Positions 61,064 through 64,000 of a DNA stretch of 64,000 bases are shown one piece after another. Both the position numbers and the translations under genes were made by a program. How positions within the stretch are numbered: position 1 is the first letter of the stretch; every line of letters starts with the position of its first letter. The stretch is from Streptomyces albiflavescens (GTDB lineage: Bacteria; Actinomycetota; Actinomycetes; Streptomycetales; Streptomycetaceae), in the NCBI RefSeq assembly GCF_014645835.1, contig NZ_BMMM01000024.1, forward strand, positions 2,740 to 66,739, given 5' to 3'. A model generated the notes under the pieces. The model did not search any database, had not been told where the DNA came from, and saw nothing but the letters and a program-made list of their open reading frames with translations.

Positions 61064-61530
61064 ATGCGGTTCATGCCGTCCACGACCGAACCTGATGTGT
61101 CGGTTGACTGGACGCGTACGAGCGAGTCGTGGGGCAAGGAATTCCCGTGCGACTACCGGTAGTTCATCGAGGTGTACGGGTCCGGGACAATCCAGGACTA
61201 CCTGGTGATCCAGGATCCCGAACCCAAAGGGGATCGGCCGAAGTCCGCATTCGGCGGCATGCTCCACGAGGCGGTGAACGCCGAGCACGCATGGGCGACG
61301 ACTCGGAAATCACCCGAGCCGGTCGGGACGAACCCGGAGCTGATCGCTTGGGGGTGGACTCCAGCGCGGACATCCTGTGCTGGGGCGCCTCCGGTGAAGA
61401 CCCCGGTATCTGGCCGGTCCTGGTCTACAACAGGGACGACAGCCTGTGGAGCCGCTACGACTGCGGGATGGTGGAGTTTCTCTCGCGACTACTGCGAGCG
61501 GACCTCGACGACTGCTCACCCCATTCCGTA
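61064..61530 (+). pseudogene. Decayed SUKH (SMI1/KNR4-like) immunity gene
   Basis: From ATG 61064/61073 one frame reads VDWTRTSESWGKEFPCDYR, then an in-frame TAG (61160-61162), then FIEVYGSGTIQDYLVI, GGMLHEAVNAEHAWA and NPELIAWG; the pattern is that of SMI1/KNR4 (SUKH) proteins. At a run of five G (about 61350-61354) the frame shifts and continues as VDSSADILCWGASGEDPGIW, VLVYNRDDSLWSRYDCGMVE and FLSRLLRADLDDC. One nonsense and one frameshift make it a pseudogene unless sequencing errors are involved. SUKH proteins are typical immunity proteins of polymorphic toxin loci. Confidence 0.72.
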
Positions 61531-61541
61531 GGTATCCGTTC

Positions 61542-61601
61542 GCCTGACGCGTCGGTCGCCCGCACCGTACTTGTACGGTGCGGGCGACCGACGCGTCAGG
61601 C
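61542..61601. terminator. Very long perfect hairpin
   Basis: 61542-61570 is perfectly complementary to 61573-61601, a 29-bp stem with only TT between the arms (equivalent to a 28-bp stem with a CTTG tetraloop). It sits between the SUKH relic and the next gene. Length and perfection exceed the other terminators in the window. A bidirectional terminator is the simplest reading. Confidence 0.9.
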
Positions 61602-61635
61602 CTTCGTCATCCTTGGATTCACATCTTGGAGCGTC

Positions 61636-62103
61636 ATGTTTGACATCACCTTTGTTCCGGACTCCATGCGGGATCTCACCGAGAAGCAGCTCGCCAAGTT
61701 GGAGCGGGCCAGTGAGATGGATTTGCGGTACGAGTACTTCAAGGCAGATCTATCCATCGCCGCTGATGAGTTCGGAAACGAGCAGTTCCCGGTGACGCCG
61801 GCCCTCGATTTCGTGTTCTGTGTGCTTCTTGCGGCCGGTGATATTCGGCAGGGTAATCCTGGGCGCATCAGCTTCACGGAGAACGATCTGCTGATTCATT
61901 TCACCCGCGACGGCGAAACGGTGACCGTGACGAGGTCCTGGGATCCCGTGCCCGGGCACTGCACGGTCGCCGAGTTCCTCGCTGTCGCCGCCAGATTCTC
62001 CACGGACGTCCTGGAATTCATTGCGCGGCGCTATCCGGCCTTCCAGGCAAATCCGGCCCGTGGGAAGCTAGTCGGCATGGTGGGAGAGTTGAAGGCGTCG
62101 TAG
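61636..62103 (+). CDS. Small hypothetical protein of the immunity-like array
   Basis: 155 residues, acidic, soluble. ATG at 61636 preceded by TTGGAGCGTC. Visible: MFDITFVPDSMRDLTEKQLA, a central ALDFVFCVLLAAGDI, NDLLIHFTRDGETVTVTRSW and VAEFLAVAARFSTDVLEFIA. No family recognised. It follows the 29-bp hairpin and precedes a second hairpin, so it is probably its own transcription unit. By size, charge and setting it may be an orphan immunity gene. Confidence 0.65.
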   Translation: MFDITFVPDSMRDLTEKQLAKLERASEMDLRYEYFKADLSIAADEFGNEQFPVTPALDFVFCVLLAAGDIRQGNPGRISFTENDLLIHFTRDGETVTVTRSWDPVPGHCTVAEFLAVAARFSTDVLEFIARRYPAFQANPARGKLVGMVGELKAS

Positions 62104-62138
62104 ACGTACCGGCGGCTGTTCTTCGGCGCCGACCCGGG

Positions 62139-62170
62139 CCCTCCGCTCCCGTTTTTCGGTGAGCGGAGGG
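62139..62170 (+). terminator. Hairpin after the 155-residue gene
   Basis: CCCTCCGCTC (62139-62148) pairs with GAGCGGAGGG (62161-62170), 10-bp stem with a T-rich loop. A second small stem GGCGGCG / CGCCGCC follows at 62170-62189. Confidence 0.75.
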
Positions 62171-62228
62171 GCGGCGACGCTTCGCCGCCCTCTCCGTGGT
62201 ATCGCTTGGTTAGGACTCCCGCACCGCT

Positions 62229-62657
62229 ATGAGAGGCGAATTCGTGATCGAACATGTCTCCCAGGAAACGAAGCTCCAATACGAGCGAATTGTGGGAGAG
62301 GTGCGGGAGACGCTGCGCCTGGCCGGAATTCCTCTCACGGACCGCAAGGGGAATTCGGGTGCGCACGTTTACATTGATACGTTTCTCAATGCTGGGTCGG
62401 AAGGTGGTTCGGAAGGGGTCTATGTCGAGTGGCTGTCCAGTGCTGAGTTGATGGCGAAGGTGGATGATTGTGCCGAACGCAGTGATTTCGAAAACCCTGT
62501 GCTTCCCTTTGCGGATGCGGTGTTGGACGCCGTGCGAACGATGCTGAGGGATGTTCTGGAGGGCGCGGGGTGGCGGGCTTCCCTGGACGATGTTGGCGTA
62601 CACGAGGAAGGCGTTCGAGTGTTCGGCCGGAGCGGTCCGGCGCCCGGGCTCGACTGA
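62229..62657 (+). CDS. Small hypothetical protein of the immunity-like array
   Basis: 142 residues, acidic. Starts MRGEFVIEHVSQETKLQYER; contains GNSGAHVYIDTFLNAGSEGG, EGVYVEWLSSAELMAKVDDC and LEGAGWRASLDD. No family recognised. ATG at 62229 is the first in frame; an internal ATT/GTG start is possible. Lower GC like the preceding small genes. Last member of the run before the sequence returns to high GC. A (CGCTGC)4 microsatellite lies just downstream (about 62679-62703). Confidence 0.62.
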   Translation: MRGEFVIEHVSQETKLQYERIVGEVRETLRLAGIPLTDRKGNSGAHVYIDTFLNAGSEGGSEGVYVEWLSSAELMAKVDDCAERSDFENPVLPFADAVLDAVRTMLRDVLEGAGWRASLDDVGVHEEGVRVFGRSGPAPGLD

Positions 62658-62833
62658 GCAAACTCTGCATTCTGGTCCCGCTGCCGCTGCCGCTGCCGCT
62701 GCTGGCCGTGGCATTGTGCAGCGGGCCGTAGGCGGCTGCCCTTAGGGTCCTCCAACGAGGTGGCGGACGACCGGTCGGTAGGCCGCCCGCCCTGCCGTCT
62801 GGGAACGGGATGCGGGCGGCCGGGTCGGGGCTG

Positions 62834-63040
62834 CTACCGGGCGTTATCGGTGCGGCAGCGGGGGCAGCGGGGGCAGCGGCACGGAGGCCAGGCGAGCGAG
62901 TCTGCGAGGCGTTCCGGGTCGGGGGTGGCCGTGATGGTGTGTCGTCTGGACTGTGCGACGCGCTTGCCGTCAGGGGTGAGCCGGTAGATGTGGATCGTCA
63001 GGCGGGATGTCCCGGGCGGGGGTGGGGTTCCGGCGTTCAC
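62834..63040 (-). CDS. Small Cys-rich hypothetical protein
   Basis: 68 residues. N-terminus MNAGTPPPPGTSRLTIHIYR, C-terminus with WPPCRCPRCPRC, a possible metal-binding cluster. GTG at 63040 overlaps the stop of the upstream gene (GTGA). Small proteins of this type occur with XRE regulators in Streptomyces. Function unknown. Confidence 0.6.
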   Translation of the reverse strand: MNAGTPPPPGTSRLTIHIYRLTPDGKRVAQSRRHTITATPDPERLADSLAWPPCRCPRCPRCRTDNAR

Positions 63041-63237
63041 CGCTCACCCTCCGACGCGTGGCAGGCGCACGGGCAGTGGCGGGCCAGCAGCATGCCCACG
63101 CCGCCGGGCATTGGCACGTCCGCCGTCTGGCGGCACTCGCCGTGCAGGTCCTCGTAGCCGGGCTGTTGGGCGAGCGCGCACTCGGCCGACAGCCACGACT
63201 GGTCCGCGCTTTCCCTTGTCACCTGTGGCTGCTTCAT
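63037..63237 (-). CDS. Small hypothetical protein
   Basis: 66 residues: MKQPQVTRESADQSWLSAEC and a C-terminus with RHCPCACHASEGER, giving several cysteines. ATG at 63237 chosen; ATG 63249 is in frame and overlaps the stop of the upstream gene. Third gene of the minus-strand run. Function unknown. Confidence 0.6.
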   Translation of the reverse strand: MKQPQVTRESADQSWLSAECALAQQPGYEDLHGECRQTADVPMPGGVGMLLARHCPCACHASEGER

Positions 63238-63248
63238 GGTCGCGCCCA

Positions 63249-63587
63249 TCACGCGACCCCGTTGGCGCCGACCACGTGCCGGTCGAGGTCGATGCCGAGG
63301 TCGGCCGTGAGGACCAGGGCGAGCCGCCGCCGCTGATGCTGCCGCTCCCGTTTCCGCTCGCTCTCGAGAACGTACGGGCGGACGACAGCGTTCGCGTTGC
63401 CGTCGAGCGGCGTGTCCAGTCCGTACGCGCAGCGGTGCACCGGGGGCCACGGCATGGCAGTTCGGGGCGATTCCGGCGTGTGCGCGGGGGCCGATAGGGC
63501 GGGGCGGAACCCGGCGCGGCGCCTGCCGGAACCGGGTGCAAGAACCAGCCGGAGCAATTCGGCAATGCGGCGGTTACAGTCGTGCAT
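63249..63587 (-). CDS. Conserved Streptomyces hypothetical protein
   Basis: 112 residues, basic. Starts MHDCNRRIAELLRLVLAPGS; the strings CAYGLDTPLDGNANAVVRPY and ERKRERQHQRRRLALVLTAD are typical of a small-protein family found next to XRE-type regulators in Streptomyces. ATG at 63587 has AGGAG 7 bases upstream, a clear start. Likely first gene of the three-gene unit. Function unknown. Confidence 0.68.
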   Translation of the reverse strand: MHDCNRRIAELLRLVLAPGSGRRRAGFRPALSAPAHTPESPRTAMPWPPVHRCAYGLDTPLDGNANAVVRPYVLESERKRERQHQRRRLALVLTADLGIDLDRHVVGANGVA

Positions 63588-63734
63588 GTTGACGCTCCTA
63601 CTCAGCGTTGGCCGCGCCCCGGGAGGTCTAGCCACCTCGCCGGGGTCTTGTCGCAGCCATCGACGGTAGGAGCGGTTCGGCCGTGCAAGGGGTATGTACA
63701 TACCCCCCTTGTGGAGGGGTACAGGTTGTACCCA
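63588..63734 (-). promoter_or_regulatory. Intergenic region with an 18-bp perfect palindrome
   Basis: GGGGTATGTACATACCCC at 63689-63706 is a perfect palindrome. Next to it GGGTAC-AGGTT-GTACCC (63717-63733) is a 6-bp inverted repeat ending at the stop of the XRE-type gene, usable as its terminator. The palindrome sits about 100 bases upstream of the MHDCN... gene and is a plausible operator for the neighbouring regulator. Confidence 0.55.
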
Positions 63735-64000
63735 TCAGGCTGCTACGCCGAGCCGGCGTGCCAGTTGGCGCGCGTCCTCCCTGATCATTGCGTTGTTGCC
63801 GGTGGCGAGTTCGGCCACGGCCGGGCGAGCGAACAGGTTGAACCGCACGGTCTCCGGCGCGGTCTCGTACGCCTTCTTCAGCAGGTGAATCACGGCCACG
63901 TCCTCGCCCTGGAGCCGGTAGGCGCGTGCGGACTCCACTAGGTGGAAACTCCGGCGCGTCGCCGAGGGCATCGGCGCGAGGTCGATGTGCGTCGCGACAT
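63735..64000 (-). CDS. 3' end of an XRE-type regulator gene (partial)
   Basis: The frame is open to the right window edge. The visible C-terminus (HIDLAPMPSATRRSFHLVES, ARAYRLQGEDVAVIHLLKKA, ETVRFNLFARPAVAELATG, REDARQLARRLGVA) matches the TPR-like tail of the XRE-family regulators common in Streptomyces, which carry an N-terminal helix-turn-helix not seen here. An internal ATG at 63971 is not the true start. Transcribed towards the small-gene run. Confidence 0.65.
   Translation of the reverse strand, partial: VATHIDLAPMPSATRRSFHLVESARAYRLQGEDVAVIHLLKKAYETAPETVRFNLFARPAVAELATGNNAMIREDARQLARRLGVAA

Noticed and set aside
62679..62703. (CGCTGC)4 microsatellite as a functional element
   Set aside because: Four short units of simple GC-rich sequence between genes; nothing suggests a role.
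62834..64000. Right end of an integrative element
   Set aside because: Small genes and an XRE-type regulator can occur on such elements, but no integrase, excisionase, tRNA or attachment repeat is visible in the window.
1..64000. tRNA, rRNA or known riboswitch
   Set aside because: I looked for cloverleaf-like tails and long non-coding gaps; the gaps are short and filled by promoters, hairpins or repeats. A covariance-model search would be needed to exclude small RNAs.

Overview
The window is actinobacterial and almost certainly Streptomyces: very high GC, strong GC bias at third codon positions (hence many long shadow reading frames on the opposite strand), frequent GTG starts, stop/start overlaps such as GTGA and TGATG, and a gene content I remember from the S. 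coelicolor region around the sdh operon (dacA, the SCO4846-type small membrane protein, sdhCDAB). These genome comparisons are from memory; no database was searched.

Layout. 0.1-6.4 kb: a 2H phosphoesterase, then a divergent cluster that reproduces the mycobacterial decaprenylphosphoryl-arabinose pathway (dprE1-dprE2 on the minus strand; PAP2 phosphatase, UbiA-type phosphoribosyltransferase, GtrA-type protein and a YihY/BrkB protein on the plus strand). A 16-bp tandem array separates dprE1 from dprE2. 6.4-12 kb: a D-Ala-D-Ala carboxypeptidase, a small membrane protein, a membrane metallophosphoesterase and an LTA-synthase-like sulfatase. 12-17 kb: a two-component system divergent from an MMPL transporter with a carboxypeptidase-regulatory-like C-terminal domain. 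17-19.3 kb: a three-gene operon (membrane protein, DCC thiol protein, TetR) behind a promoter with two TTGAAC/GTTCAA palindromes, then a VOC protein. 19.3-28.6 kb: a TrmB/LuxR-type regulator and two large secreted subtilases. 28.8-36.1 kb: a DUF4132 pair, the sdhCDAB operon and a degenerate OHCU-decarboxylase-like gene. 36.4-42.6 kb: a GH20 hexosaminidase, several Streptomyces hypotheticals and a DHA2 multidrug transporter. 42.8-48.8 kb: two peptidoglycan-recognition amidases with FG-GAP propellers and an MmpS-like protein.

49.1-62.7 kb is the accessory high point. A secreted 2,894-residue RHS protein ends in a NucA/NucB-type nuclease domain and is followed by a DUF6461-like candidate immunity gene. 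After it comes a lower-GC stretch that looks like a store of displaced toxin tips and immunity genes: an IS transposase fragment fused to a foreign tip, small unknown genes, a frameshifted gene and a decayed SUKH (SMI1/KNR4) gene, punctuated by very strong hairpins. 62.8-64 kb is a minus-strand run of small genes behind the 3' end of an XRE-type regulator, with an 18-bp perfect palindrome between them.

Two themes run through the window. One is cell-envelope and cell-surface biology: polyprenyl-phosphate sugar synthesis, carboxypeptidase, amidases, MMPL/MmpS, subtilases and the RHS toxin. The other is a recurring structural oddity: short tandem repeats that begin at or just after the stop codon of at least six different genes.
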